A stretch of DNA of 64,000 nt from Aspidiotus rigidus (GCA_035079385.1 JAVHKY010000004.1:17205001-17269000), one strand, 5' to 3'. Positions 1 through 11,865 are shown, counted from the stretch's first letter. Numbers and translations are program-made. The notes: a model not told the origin generated them from the letters alone.

Positions 1-1085
1 TATGACGTACCTGCCCCTTTTCCAAAGCTATATACTATGATAGGAGAGGAACTTGAAAAAAAAACTAACCCATGACGTCACGTCATTAGATTGTGACGTC
101 ACAAGACTGGCCTATGACGTCACCAAACTGTGACGTTGTAGGCCCGGACTTTGTAACTATACATAATAGTAGGAGAATGAAAGAGAACTGATCTGTGACA
201 TCACGTCATTAGATTGTGACGTCACCAGGCTGCCCTATGACATCATCAAACTGTGACGTCACTGTCCCCACCTTCAGGCTAGATATGAAGGAGGAGAACT
301 TGGAGACAAAATTGATCTATGACGTTACGTCATTAGATTGTAACATCACAAGGCTGACCTATGACTTCACCAAACTGTGACGTCATAGGCCCGGACTTTG
401 AAGCTATATGTAATAGGAGAGAACTTGGAAACAAAACTGATCTATGACGTCATGTCATTAGATTGTGACATCACAAGACTGACCTATGACGCCATTAAAC
501 TGTGACATCACTGGTGCCGCCTCCAAGGTAGATATGATAGGAGGGGAACTTGAAGAAACAACTGATCTATGACGTCATGTCACTATATTGTGACGTCATA
601 CGGCCGGCCTATGATGTCATCAAACTGTGACGTCACTGTCCCGCCTTCAAGTTAGATATGAAGGACGAGAACTTGGAGACAAAATTGATCTATGACGTCA
701 CGTCATTAGATTGTGACATCACAAGGCTGACTTATGACTTCACCAAACTGTGACGTCATAGGCCCGAACGTTGGAGCTATATGTAATAGGAGAAGAACTT
801 GGAAACAAAAACTGATCTATGACGTCATGTCATTAGATTGTGACATCACTGGCGCCGCCTCCAAGGTAGATATGATAGGAGGGGAACTTGAAGAAACAAT
901 TGATCTATGACGTCACGTCACTACATTGTGACGTCACACGGCCGGTCTATAATGTCATCAAACTGTGACGTCATTGGCCCCGTCCCCCATAACAGTGTTA
1001 CTTGAAAAATTTTCGAGCTCCGAGCTTTATCGGCCGTCGGACATTTTTTCCGAAAAAAACCCCGATATAAAATAGGTTTCCTCTT
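1..1085. repeat. TGACGTCA-rich satellite, ~124-bp monomers in a 3-monomer higher-order unit
   Basis: At least eight monomers begin near 68, 192, 314, 440, 566, 690, 816 and 904. Each carries one or more TGACGTCA-like octamers and the phrase ATTAGATTGTGAC. Three monomer types alternate, told apart by the joining segment: GTCCCGCC (about 255 and 630), GGCCCGGA (about 388 and 763) and GGCGCCGCC (about 507 and 848). This gives a higher-order unit near 370 bp. The second unit has lost about 35 bp near 845. The array ends at 1020-1085 in the CGG-rich, TTCCGAAAAA and AAATAGGTTTCCT sequence that ends other dispersed repeats in this window, so the array looks like an expanded element interior. It continues past the left edge. 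Confidence 0.85.
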
Positions 1086-2020
1086 GAAAAATCTTCTTGC
1101 CTGAGCAGGAGGTTCGATTTCTCCTTGAGCCAGGAGATTTTAACATTTCATATGCTTTTAGGATTGGGACTATTCTTGAAAAAAAGTCACAAAAAACCGT
1201 CGCAGTTTTTGTCGCGCTTGATGACGTCATCAGTGACCTTGGCGTACTTAAAGAACTTGGAAAAATTTCTACCTTTCCTACTTTAGTATACTAGGCTTAA
1301 CAAAGAGTATAAGGTTATACTAAGCCTATACTCTTGTACAAGCGAGAGTCCACAAGCCTAAGGACTAAAGTAGCGTTTCTGTAGGGGAGACCAGTCGCCA
1401 ACCTAATGTTAGAGTGATCGAGTATAAAAAAGTTTGAGAACAAAGAAATGTAAGAGAATTTGCTTTTGCGGACCATTCAACCACCAGTGCTCACAGTTTC
1501 AGGGAGGAGTCGGAAGTCCTCGTTCACAAGGAAAATTCATATTTCAGACGCATCGTGCTCAAGCATATCGGAACAGCGACGATGTCACTGTGCTAAACTG
1601 GTTCATTCCTGATGAAGATTGATTGAATTATTTTACGAGTATGATTCATATTGTGATGACTAGTTCAGTCCTGATTTCTCTGGATGTGCTCGTTTTCGGT
1701 CCTTGCTAGATGAAAAAATGCTCGCGAATTGTTTTCTTTGTTACTCGACGTATTCCTCTCGAACCGTGATTCAGGAAATCGCATTAATTCCGAGATTGTT
1801 AGCATACATTTTTCACAAATTATCGAGATTATCTTCAAGTCGAAATATCACTTTGGGCCGGAGCTTCTTCTCAATTCTCAAACAAACGAATGATTTTGAG
1901 GGAAGAGACAAATCTCTAGATCAGGTAACTTCTAATCATAATTATCGATTATATTTTTTCAAACTACAACAAATGTTCTCGGTAGATTTAAGTAAATTTA
2001 ATGTAATCTACGTTCATAAC
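1086..2020. other. Protease intron 3, no further exon seen
   Basis: This follows the last visible protease exon on the minus strand. I looked for a phase-0 exon carrying the catalytic-His region (a CGGSL-like or AAHC-like stretch) and found none. At 1228-1265 there is a GACGTCATCAGTGACCTTGG segment shared with 37718 and 21090. At 1285-1335 there is a short inverted sequence around TATACTAGGCTTA and TAAGCCTATACT. Confidence 0.5.
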
Positions 2021-2109
2021 CTGCCAGGGGAAGCTTCCGAAACCAGCTTCATCGCCGCCAACAATTCTTCTTTGGGCCGTCTGTTGCTTGGCTACCGAAA
2101 CACCGCATC
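2021..2109 (-). CDS. CLIP-type serine protease, third visible exon (activation site)
   Basis: This 89-bp exon lies on the minus strand. It follows an acceptor reading ACTTTCAG and is closed by CAG then GTTATG as donor. The preceding exon leaves one base (A); with the first two bases here (GA) it makes Arg, then Cys-Gly-Val. The exon then reads RRIVGGDEAGFGSFPWQ, the activation cleavage site and mature N-terminus of S1 (trypsin-fold) proteases; cleavage after the second Arg would free Ile-Val-Gly-Gly. The conserved Cys just upstream normally tethers the pro-region to the catalytic chain by a disulfide. The exon ends in phase 0. Catalytic His, Asp and Ser are not in the window and should lie on later exons left of position 1. 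The family resembles the Drosophila CG8170 group from memory; that assignment is inference. A longer plus-strand frame over 1703-2113 is antisense to this exon. Confidence 0.9.
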
Positions 2110-2322
2110 CTGAAAGTACATGAGTAGTTTATGTGCCTTTTTAATCAACCGATTTCTGATTATTGTTTCTAAAATACTCGCGCAAAAAATATACAATATA
2201 CACAGATGAAACATAGCAATATTTACGACGTATTTATATAGATAGAAGAAGTATTGATCAAGATGATGCCTTTTTTTTTCTTTTTTTTTTTTGTCATCCT
2301 CCTCCAGGCTGTTCTAGTGCTA

Positions 2323-2411
2323 TTATGTGTACAAAGAGTTTACCCAGTGAGTCATCTCTCGCAGATGACCAACTAGTTCTTCAGACATGGCAAGTGCTGG
2401 ATCAATGGAAA
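2323..2411 (-). CDS. Possible alternative terminal exon of the protease gene
   Basis: On the minus strand an AG at 2413-2412, preceded by a T/C-rich tract, is followed by an open frame of about 29 codons containing SIDPALAMSEELVGHLREM and ending HWVNSLYT then TAA. If spliced from the CLIP exon, whose last base is A, the joined codon is ATT (Ile) and the frame stays open. The product would be a secreted pro-region plus CLIP domain with a new tail and no catalytic domain. A phase match has a one-in-three chance at random, the frame is short and I do not recognise the peptide. It could be intronic noise. Confidence 0.2.
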
Positions 2412-3754
2412 CTTGTTTTACGTATTGGAAAAAAAAAAATAACAAAATACAGTGGTACAGTTCGTAAGTTCGTTAATACTCTTTAAATAAAATACGTTCG
2501 TTATACATCGTCCAGGGTTTCACCGAAAATTACGAAACAATGACTGGTTTCCAGTAATATGCAGTAAGTTGAGTAACGATTTTTTTTTTTTTTTTTTTTT
2601 TTTTTTGAATAAGCCTACAGGGAAATGAATTTTCGTGAAATAAGTGCGTTCCATTTCCATTATTCTGTTTGTTGGTTCGATGGAAACTGTATTTTTATGT
2701 AACACTACGAAATTCGTAAAATTATTGCCCGTGTATTTTTCAAGATGTGATTGTGTATACTCTGGTGAGAATAATTGTAAATGAGCTATTTTGTGCCATA
2801 GTGATGGGATTAGATGAGAATATGTGAGTTATTTACATTAAAGCAATTTTGGGAATTAGAGGAAATGAGTAACGTTTGCCTGTCTTATGTGCAAATTTAA
2901 CTCGATAAGTAAAATAGGGAGAGATACAAGACGAGAAATGTCGCTAAATATTTTGTGTAAAGCTGAGTAAATTTCGATACAAAGCGTAAACCATTCACTA
3001 AAGGCTCAGATTCTATTACAATTTCCTCGTTTCTTTTAGTCTCTGAAAAGAGCAAATTTAGAATAATTATGAGGATCACAGATGTAATACAACGTTTTTT
3101 AGGATGGTAAGCGCAGACGAGGCAAACGAGGCGCTCTGGGCCAACTAGCTCAAGTGCCTGACTAAGGACCTGAGGAAGCTCACCAGCCATTCGAACTATA
3201 TCGACGTTGGTCTGACGTCAAATCGTCTCATTGTTTCCACCAAAAACGAACACATTCTCGACGTGCTTTTCATACCTAATTTTGAGTGCAAGTTAACCGA
3301 AAATGATTGGAATTCGCGTGCCTTGCAATGGACGGGAACAATAAGGATGAAGACTAATTAGATAGGGTTGAGGAAATGAGTGGATCTGGAGGTAATTCAT
3401 CGTCCTAATGATTTTCTCATGATTGTCTTGCAAGGAGAGACAGAATAGTGAAGGCAGATGTTTTCGAGAGCTGGGCAAGAGAGGAAGTGTCATTGCAGTA
3501 TAAACATGAAGGGTGTGAAAATAGAAAACGATGGCTTCCTTAACGAAGTTGAACAACTGTTGTATTGGTCGAATTGGTTTTGGTATTGAGGATTCAAATT
3601 GAAATCTTGAACTAGCTTAAGTTTTTCTCAGTCCCTTCTGTTATGATGTCTATAGCCTGAAACTAAAAGTTTTTCCTAGTCCCTTTCCTATCATATATTA
3701 TGACTCGAAAGTCGAAATTTCCTTTCGAGTCCCCCCGCCTATTGTCGAAATTTT

Positions 3755-4048
3755 AACAGGGAATCTGTTTCGGAAAAACCTCCGCCTTCCAGCCGGCCGG
3801 CGACCTCCTATTGTATATAGTTTAGAAGTCGAAATTTAGCCATTACCCTCTCCTATCATACATACTTCGAAATTTTGTTCTAAGTCCCCTTCCTATCATC
3901 TCTTGGAGATCGAAATTTTTCCAAGTCTTTCTCTTACTGTACGTATCTCCAAAGTTTGATGACGTCATAGATCATGCTTGTTACGTCATAATCCAATGGC
4001 ATCATACATTTTTCAGATCCCACGGGCCCCATAAAACAGGTTCCCTAC
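3755..4048. mobile_element. Dispersed element with CAGGGAACCTGTTTTAT-type inverted ends, copy 1
   Basis: The left end reads AACAGGGAATCTGTTTCGG and the right end ATAAAACAGGTTCCCT, the reverse complement of the same terminus. Next to the left end are TTCCGAAAAA-like and CCGCC/GCCGGCCGGCG motifs. Inside are 46-mer minisatellite pieces and TGACGTCA-like sites near 3960-3985. Just beyond the right end (4050-4080) comes ACCCTTCGTTTAACTCCGTT, then AAAGAACC; the inverse of this flanks the copy at 26942. No coding sequence is seen, so the element is non-autonomous. Confidence 0.6.
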
Positions 4049-6942
4049 CACCCTTCGTTTAACTCCGTTAAAGAACCAAGTTTTTTGTCCAATCTCTGAG
4101 CTATGTACGATAGGAGAGGAAATTATAAGAATTTCGTCTTCTGAGCTATATATTATGGTAGGAGGGGGGACATTGAGCCATTATTGTTTCAGTTGGACAT
4201 CATACGGCGCACGACCAATTTTTCGAAATAACCCACTGTAAAACAGGTTCCCTATTGAAGGAGTAAGTGGGAAGTGTATGGCGTTTGCTGAGACAGGTTA
4301 GGGTGACTTCTTCACGTCGGTACGAGTGGTTTGAAATCGATTTTGAATAAATCGGAGCTTATTGGAGGTAAAGGGAGACCAGAAATCACGCCAGGTGGAG
4401 AGGATGACGAGGAGTAATAGGATTTAAGACCATACGGAGTGGGGGAGGATCACTCATACTTCTTTACGGTCAGATAGACTGCGTCCTTATTCCTTTGGGT
4501 CTACGTGTCCAGTTGTCCATGAAAAGAGGCGGAAGATGAGGAAAAACTCAACGAGTGTACAAGAATGAAGATTCATTGGTCGACAGGATTGATAGAATGA
4601 ATGAGATACAACCACATAGTATAAGGAATTTATGGGGAGGAGAGAGTCAGGTGAATACACCGATAAGTTCGGTGGTGAATATGGAGTTTCTCATATGGAA
4701 GAATGAAATTTCACCTTATCCGGTCTTGGGTTCCGATTTCGAACCGTCCATGGCAGGGGAATTCTGAATAAATGATTCAGCTATTTTTGGAATTCCAGTG
4801 AGATCATGACGGATGTCAGGTATGGGGGTGAATGAAGGACGAGTGAATTACAAATAGGAAGTAGTGAGGATCCAAGCTTGAGGTGTTTGTCTAGAAGGTA
4901 TTGAAGCGACAGAAGATGTGAATTACGTGAGCTGAGAGCATTTGAAAAGTTGAGGCTAGAATGTTTGGAGTGAGTGAAGGGAGGCAGTCAGAAAGAGGAG
5001 GACACTAGCCTCAGTGCGTAAACCGAGTGAAGGCCTGGCGCAGGTAGTGTGCTATGGATCATAAAATTTGAGTTTTAATGTTGACTGAAAATCGATATCA
5101 ACTTTGATTCCAATAGTGGATTAACGAAGTGGGAATAACTCCCTAGGACTGAAAAATTTGCATCCTGAAAGTTTGTTTGAAACTACGCCACAGGATAATT
5201 TTCTTGTTCAGCTGTGAAAGTTTCTTTTTACATCGCCAATCTATCTTTCATCATGACGTTAAAACTGTGTTGATTTCAAGTAAAGAATCTGAAAGGGATT
5301 TGAAATTGAGAAATTTAGATATTTTATAAATGAAATGTTGGTCATACTTGCGTGCGTCAAAATCGTCAACCGATTATTGCTACATTGGTCAAGTATAATT
5401 ATTATCAATTTTAATGGACCTCACTATTATGACTTTTTACGCACTCTATCTGCGAGTAGCGGAGACACCAAACAGACAGAAAGCCACGAGTCAATCGAGG
5501 AAGGCGACGCGACAAGGCATCGCAAATGAGTTGAAATGGAGTGAATAAGTGTCAAAGTGTTTTAATTGCGGGTTACAAATTCGACCATTGAACATTCTTA
5601 GAGCATTAGATGTCGACGTTAGTTGGATTTCGATAGCTATTAATTTGAAGCCCATCAAGCATTTGGAGAGAGGTAAACCCACAGCATTAATTTCAGTTTG
5701 ATGGGACTAATCACTGACCTCATGTCGACTCGATATCGACGTCGGTGTACAGTTAATTTTAAACAGGAACCAAGGATTTCGCCATCTATTCGAGGTACCG
5801 ACCTGCGCAAGTTCTCAGAGCACTCCTAATTAACGGAGAGTGGGTGGTTTCAGGTCGATCAAAAATTCATAGAGATTGACTCAAAATCATATCGTGGAAT
5901 GAAGTCGGTACGAATAATTTGACCCCTTTTTAACCTGATACGTACAATGACTGATCGAAGACTTGTAGAAAACTCCAATTTTTCTGGTCGCTTCAGCGAA
6001 TGACTCAGAATCGCCCTTACATCTATGATGAGATGGGATTAGTGAGCGAGGCAGTGGATGATCCAATTCGTATTTTGAGATCTCCTGCCTATCCTTGCCC
6101 TTAAAACCCATTATAAGCCACGGACAACGATAGTACCCAAATTAGGATGAAGTATGAGTTAGATAATGATTTTAGTGTAAGTATGTATTAGAGTTGGCAC
6201 AAATTAAAATTATGTAGTTCTGATAAAAAATGGTTTTATGAATGAAAATTATCCTAAATCTCTTTCCCGTTTTAAGAAAGAACTGATTTTTCTAATATTT
6301 GGAAGGTCGCCCAGATTATAACCCTCTTAAAAGAGAAAGAAAGAGTGTGAGCATGGGATAGTGATAATATAATTTTTTTCTCCTCCTTCAATGTCGTCAA
6401 CTCTCAACTTGACTGACCTGTCTCCCTCGTGTCACCAGTAAAAATGAAATTCCTAACTGTAATATTTCCGCGACGTAATCTATATTAGAAAATGAGACTT
6501 CTCAAGTATTGTCTCTTATTACCTATACGGTTATTTACTCTAGACCCATTTATCTCCTTTTTTTTTCTCCTTCCAAGAAAATACTTTGTGTACATTCTCA
6601 TTTGTAAACTACACCTATAATTAAGACTAAGCAAACAGATATTTCTTCGACGAACGTTATCGCATCGGTGATTTCTTTACCCAGTTCATGCCAATGTCTG
6701 AGAACTCACCTTCACCTGTGAATAAGAGTGTCGTGCAACATGCAAACAAACCACAATCATGCTTTTTTAAACAAAGTATAAATTACAATAAATAAAGCTG
6801 TGCAGATTACTGTAACAAAATAGTAAACAATTTAGGAAGTAAAAACGTTTAGTGTCAGTCACCATAAATTTTTTCTTCTTTTTTTTCCAATCAATTTTTT
6901 TTTTTCGAATAAGTTATTTCAGTTATTTTAGTATCCACTTAC

Positions 6943-7188
6943 TAGGGTCGTTTATGACTGGACCGTAGTTACTCGGAAGTTGAATATCGTTTGAGGTGAT
7001 AGAACTGGCACCACGATCAGTGGCCTTACCATTGTTGTTGCGCATACAACAAGCATAAAGAAACCCACCCCCACAAGCGCCTTCTATCAAACCAGAAGTC
7101 ATCCAACATGTTAGGAAGAACTCACAGCTCCCTGTCGGACACAGTCTATTTTCGTTTCCGTCGTCGGCCACCTCGGGAGGCCAGTCAT
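6943..7188 (-). CDS. CLIP-type serine protease, second visible exon (CLIP-like domain)
   Basis: This 246-bp exon lies on the minus strand. The acceptor is CCTTGTTCACAG and the donor, CCTA then GTAAGT, is close to consensus. It opens in the phase left by the exon ending at 21945: G plus AT gives Asp, then DWPPEVADDGNENR. The core is a six-cysteine knot, C-x4-C-x5-C-x10-C-x7-CC, starting LCPTGSC and ending YACC, as in the CLIP-like domains of insect Stubble/CG8170-type proteases. A Ser/Thr/Asn-rich linker follows and ends YGPVINDP, which meets the Arg-Cys of the next exon. CLIP domains usually act in regulation or partner binding of secreted zymogens in extracellular cascades or cuticle; the substrate here is unknown. 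The exon ends in phase 1. Confidence 0.88.
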
Positions 7189-9629
7189 CTGTGAACAAGG
7201 GGTACCAAAATACTGAGTACTTTTTTTCCGTTGTTTACGTTTTGAAAAGCGTTGTTTTAGAATAGGTATTACTTATTAAAATGTTAACTCGCGTTAAGCT
7301 CGAACTGTATAGTGGCCTAATTTTGTAGACGTAAAAGTTTTACAGTATGGTAAAGCTTGAGCGAATGGTCTTTCTTGCCTGATTATAGTCCAGTCAATTT
7401 GCGATGAAACTCGGCAAAAGTAGAGGGAAGTATGATAAGGGTAGGTTCGGAAGAGAAGGTCTAGAATTTCTTTGATCAAATTATGAGGTTTTTAGGTAAT
7501 CATCTGGTCACATCCGCCTTACTAACAACGATGCGAGAAATAAGATTGCCATCATGAAGCATCTAGCCTTCATTAATGATGTTGACGTCGACATAGGCCG
7601 TCTGATCCATGGAGAATTAATATACGATCCTCGTCTACTCTTCGAACCCCCCTGCTCTCTCCTAAGGAGAATTAATCAATCTGGTGGAACAAATATGTCA
7701 ATTTTAGGCTCGTATTCTCGTTCCTCAATAAAAACACATTAAAAGTCTCGTAGCAAGATAAGATTCAGGCAGAAATTCTGCTCATATTGAATTTTTTTGG
7801 CAATAATTTTAGATCACACTTTCAGTTGTCTTCAGTCCTTTACCTAGAAACTAAAAGCGAAAGTAAATTTTGTTATTTGGTAGGAAGAGGGGGGAATGTT
7901 GTCGAATTAGATGAGTAATATTTCTTTATAGTGAGGAAATATTGAAAACTCATTTCCGACTCACAAAGTAGATCAAACGTGACAAACTTTTCCTTTTGAA
8001 AATTGACAGAAACGTACAACCTCAGAAAATCTCCCTCACAAGTCAAGTACTTTTTCTCGGCTCCCTAAGAAATTTTAATTGTAAGTTCGGTAATTTGTCT
8101 CATTGCATACAGGGAAATTCTGCAGAAAGAGTCGCAGACAAGTTGAGTAAATTCTCGAAAAATAAATGTCTCACCTTACATCCTTAATTGTAGTAAGATA
8201 TTTCACGATACAGAAAGCTGTGAAGTTCCTTAGAAAAGAAAATCAAGCCTGTCCTTGAGTTCGGAGGAGTCACTAATCAGAAGGGTTTGATCTCTTGGAG
8301 TGAAAAACGATCAAAATTACAGAGAAGGGTAAGAGCTTTCGGTCCTTTTGGAAAGTCTTCTTGCTACGCACTGGGAGGAGTGACCAAAATGGGTGCGAGA
8401 GGCTGGACCTCTTGAATGGCCTAGAATACCGAGTACAAAAATTCACAGCTCACTCGCAGGATCCTTTTCATCAACTACGTCAATTGGGGCAAGCAAGGAA
8501 ACTTTTTTCTGAGGGGGAGTGGGACCATCTTGATTTCAATAATTGACAATCAATCAAGATTGCCCATCTGGTAAAAAATTTTTGAAATCTTCTTGTTCAC
8601 ATCACCTCCAGATGTACAGCTTGAAAGTCAGAATGTTTCCAAGTTTCCTTCCTGATACAGCATACCTTTATAGTTCGATAATCGAAATATTTTCAAGTCC
8701 CCGAAGCAGGTCAGAGCCTCCTCCACCTCAAAAACACAACTTAGGGTGAAGATGTTATTTTTCTCAAATTACCCTCTTGAAATAAGTTCCCTGTTGGAAA
8801 AAACCATGTTTTCTGATTTCCATATTGTACTTTCCAGTTTTTCCAAACTGTTTTTATGATGAGCGTCAAAAATAGGGCAAATCAACGCTGCACTTCTTGA
8901 TAAAAGAATAAAACTATACATTTTTTTAATCCAACAGTCAATAGTCGAATTCGATTGGAAGACACATATTTGCCGACTGACCCCTTGAACCATCTCAGGA
9001 GGTAATTTATCCAAAAAATTTTCATTCTTCTCAAAATATTGTGCAAAATGATGCAAATATTATGGTAAAAATCACTCAGTTTAAAATTATTCTACATAAA
9101 ATTTTTCATAACATGAAACGATTCTTGCAAGCCTTCAGCAAAGAATTTAAAAACTTGACTTCATTAAATTTTCAACTCTTCTCGACAAAATTAATTAAAA
9201 GTTTCTGTGATAAAATCCCTTTGTAACGGGCTATCTGCAAAGTACAAGTTTCAATCTTATTTGGCACTCAGAAGGGAGGGAGAAAGTAATAAATTTTGTA
9301 CAATGCTTATAATGCGCTCACTCTTAGTTTTAGATGCAATTTGAAGAAAAATTTGGTATTCTTTCAGCAACCAAGACACTAACTTCTGGTAGCTGAAAAA
9401 CTGAATATTGGTAGCTAAGAAACTGGCCACCAGCAGTCAGAAGCCAGAAAACTGGTCACCAGTACCCATGAACTTCATTGCTGGTAGCCGAGAAAATTGA
9501 CTGCTGGTAGAATTATTATTTTTTAATAATCAATAATTGGAATTTATTAATATTCAAAAATATAAATCAATTATTAAAGTTAAATAAACTAAGTAATAAT
9601 TTTAATTAAATATAAATATAAATGTTCCT

Positions 9630-9745
9630 CAATTATTAATTAATAAATCCAATAAAAATTGGAATATACCAATAAATGAAACTTTATCAGGACCAAATCA
9701 AAATTGAATTAATCTCATCATTTTTCGTTCAATTAATAAAAAAAA
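9630..9745 (-). pseudogene. ND1-like mitochondrial fragment
   Basis: Under the invertebrate mitochondrial code (TGA Trp, ATA Met) the minus strand reads YLIERKMMSLIQFWFGPDK and then VSFIGMFQFLLDLLIN. This matches the N-terminal pattern of NADH dehydrogenase subunit 1: an LLERK motif, a GPNKV loop, then FIGIFQPxxD. The next in-frame stop lies about 15 codons on, and upstream frames are broken. TGA codons at Trp positions rule out a nuclear gene. Confidence 0.75.
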
Positions 9746-10219
9746 CTCATTCTAATTATTATAAATAAAATTAAAGTTGATAATTAATTAATAAGGATTT
9801 AAAATTTGTTTTATTTAACTATATTTATATTTTTTTTTTTGGAATTAATAGTCCATTAAATTTAAGATTTCCTAGTAAAATTTATTTTTTTTTCTCTAAT
9901 TTTAATTATTTTTTTCTATTTGTTATCAATAAATTCTTAATTTTATTAGTACATAATTATACTTTTTTTTTTATCAATTTAAGATTTAATTATAAAAATT
10001 TTTATTTTTATAATTTTATAAATAAATTTATAATTTATTTTCAATTTCACAAATTAATATTTTGTTTTTAAATTATATAGAATAATTTGTTTAAATAATA
10101 TTAAATAATAATTATTTTAATTTCTTTTTGTATTAAGATTTTATTAGAATTTTTATTAATGAAATTTTATGTATAAATTTTAATATTTAAATCATTAAAA
10201 CTTTATTATAAAATTATTT

Positions 10220-10400
10220 ATTTGTGGGTAAATTAAATCTAATGATAATATATAATATTAATAATAGAATTAATCAATTTCTTATTCTTCCAATAATAAT
10301 AGGTATAGTTATGAAAAAAAAAAAAAAAAAATTATTAATGCATGAATAAAATTATTGTTAGGTATTAAAATTTTTATTAATATTAATCAATTCTAATTAA
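10220..10400 (-). pseudogene. COX1-like mitochondrial fragment
   Basis: The minus strand reads HALMIF, then a T-run (18 T, which shifts the frame), then FMTMPIIIGSMSNWLILLLM in mitochondrial code. This aligns with the [21 protein letters not shown] stretch of cytochrome oxidase subunit 1. A further degenerate piece at 10220-10250 reads like the following FPRxNN segment. It lies on the same strand as the ND1 piece, whereas in the common insect mitochondrial order the two genes are on opposite strands, so the insertion is composite or comes from a rearranged mitochondrial genome. Confidence 0.65.
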
Positions 10401-11711
10401 TTAATAATAATTTTTTATTATTTAAAGATGATTTTTAGATTAGCCTAAATCTTAAATTTAAAAATTAAATAATTTATAAATCATATCCAATCCTTTTGTA
10501 TAATAACATGAAGTAATAATTGAGATTAAATCCGATCTAAGAAGCAGTACTGCCAGCTAAGAAGATAACAATCAGTGATTACTGGTAGCCAAGACTCGTA
10601 GCCAAAAAACTGACTACTATTGGCCAAGAAACTAATCACCAACAGTCTAAAAATTGATCACCTCAGAAAACTGATCACCAGTAGCCAAGAAACTGACTAC
10701 TAATGGTCGAGAAACTGACCGCTTCTAGCCAAAAAATACACTGGTAGCTAAGAAATTGGCCACTAGTATCTGACAAATTGTTCATTGGAAGCCGAAAAAC
10801 TAGTCACTAGTAGCCAATAAATTGACTAATGTTGGCCAAGAAGTTGATCACCCCTAGCCGAGGAAAGTGCTACTGGTAGCCAAAAAACGTTTAGCCAACA
10901 GTAGCTGAGAAGTTGATTACTGGGAGCCGAGATTAGTAGCTTAAAAGCTGATAACTGTTGACCAAAGAACTGATCATCAGGAGCCGAGGAACTAACTGTT
11001 GGAGAAGCACTATTGGTAGCCAAAAAACTGGTCACCATTTGGGAAGAATCTGGCTATCAGTAGCCGAAAAATTGACTACTGGTGGCTGAGAAAATAAACT
11101 GGCCTCCAATTGCCGCAAAACTGACTTTGAGTAGCCAAGAAGCACTACTGGTAGCTGAAAAACTGGCCACCAGCAGCCCAGAAAGTAACTACTGGTAGCC
11201 GAGACTGGTTGCCGAAAACTACAGTTTCCCTGACAAAGTAAAAGGAGGAATGCTGGAAACCTGTTCCATTTGTCAACTTGGTTTTGATATTGAGAACTGA
11301 ATTCAAAATTGAAGTTCGGAAGAGTTGAATTTTTTCTGAATCCCCTTCTATCATAGCTGAAAAGTCAAAGAAAAATATCTGGTATTCAACGACAAAACCT
11401 TACCTAACTATAGGAGGGGTACTTGTCCTCCTAGCTCGAAAGTCAAAATTTTTCAAATTCCAACTCCTTTATTAGGATGGTTTTTGCCAAACGGCGGGAC
11501 GTCAAATTTTCAAACAGACCCTCCATAGGACAGATTCCCTGTAAACAACTGACGACTGTTGGCCAAGAAACTGGTCACCATTTTTCAAACTTGAATAAAT
11601 TGGATGTTTTCATTGGTTCACACCCTATCTGATTTGGCACAAATATCCAAGTTTCTCGGTAGAACGGTAGCGAACGCGCTTGAACTGAGGTACATGCAAA
11701 CTACCTACTTA

Positions 11712-11865
11712 AATTGGACCCTTTTTAGCCAAACCCAACCAAGCGACATGATAACGATCCGGGGAAAAGGAGAATCTCCGCTCAAATAGTAAATATGAAC
11801 AAATCTTCAGTTCTTCAGATTGTTATCATGTCGCTTGGTTGGGTTTGGCTAAAAAGGGTCCAATT
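11712..11865. mobile_element. MITE, family A copy 1 (48-bp inverted ends)
   Basis: The ends AATTGGACCCTTTTTAGCC... (11712-11759) and their inverse (11818-11865) pair over about 48 bp with one mismatch. The spacer of about 58 bp includes AAAAGGAGAATCTCCGCTC. No coding capacity and no clear target-site duplication are seen. The same ends and spacer occur inverted at 18082-18216, which shows this is a mobile family rather than a chance hairpin. Confidence 0.85.

Larger units (their letters stand above)
2110..6942. other. Protease intron 2 (4,833 bp)
   Basis: The interval lies between the activation-site exon and the CLIP exon. It holds T-runs (2270-2293, 2581-2606), a candidate alternative terminal exon (2323-2411), a dispersed 290-bp element (3755-4048) with 46-mer-like sequence on both sides (3610-4170), and otherwise unremarkable AT-rich DNA. 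On the plus strand 3105-3290 a broken frame looks vaguely protein-like but has two stops. No other exon is supported. Confidence 0.7.
9515..10520. other. Nuclear insertion of mitochondrial-like DNA (NUMT)
   Basis: About 1 kb of extreme AT content sits abruptly inside the CTGGTAGCC array. Read on the minus strand with the invertebrate mitochondrial code it contains recognisable ND1-like and COX1-like protein pieces, listed separately, joined by low-complexity A/T sequence. The reading frames are broken by homopolymer length changes, including an 18-A run at 10314-10331. This fits an old, decayed insertion. Its sharp edges against the minisatellite suggest insertion into the array. Confidence 0.75.
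9380..11225. repeat. Degenerate CTGGTAGCC minisatellite, interrupted by mitochondrial-like DNA
   Basis: Units of about 28-32 bp built on CTGGTAGCCAAGAAACTGAC (variants AGCCGAGAAA and GGCCAAGAAGTTGATCACC) occur at 9380-9510 and resume at about 10545-11225. A very AT-rich block with different composition separates the halves. A last unit reappears at 11548-11580 (ACTGTTGGCCAAGAAACTGG). Confidence 0.8.

Noticed and set aside
1..1000. TGACGTCA sites as a cAMP-response enhancer
   Set aside because: The octamers come with satellite monomers also found inside dispersed repeats; no promoter is nearby to support a regulatory call.
1703..2113. 136-codon plus-strand open frame
   Set aside because: It is antisense to the protease activation-site exon, whose minus-strand reading has splice sites, phase match and the IVGG motif. 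The plus product has no recognised domain.
2520..2705. Minus frame with a lysine run
   Set aside because: Made by a long poly-T tract on the plus strand.
3105..3290. Protein-like broken plus frame
   Set aside because: Two in-frame stops and no recognisable family; too weak to call a pseudogene.
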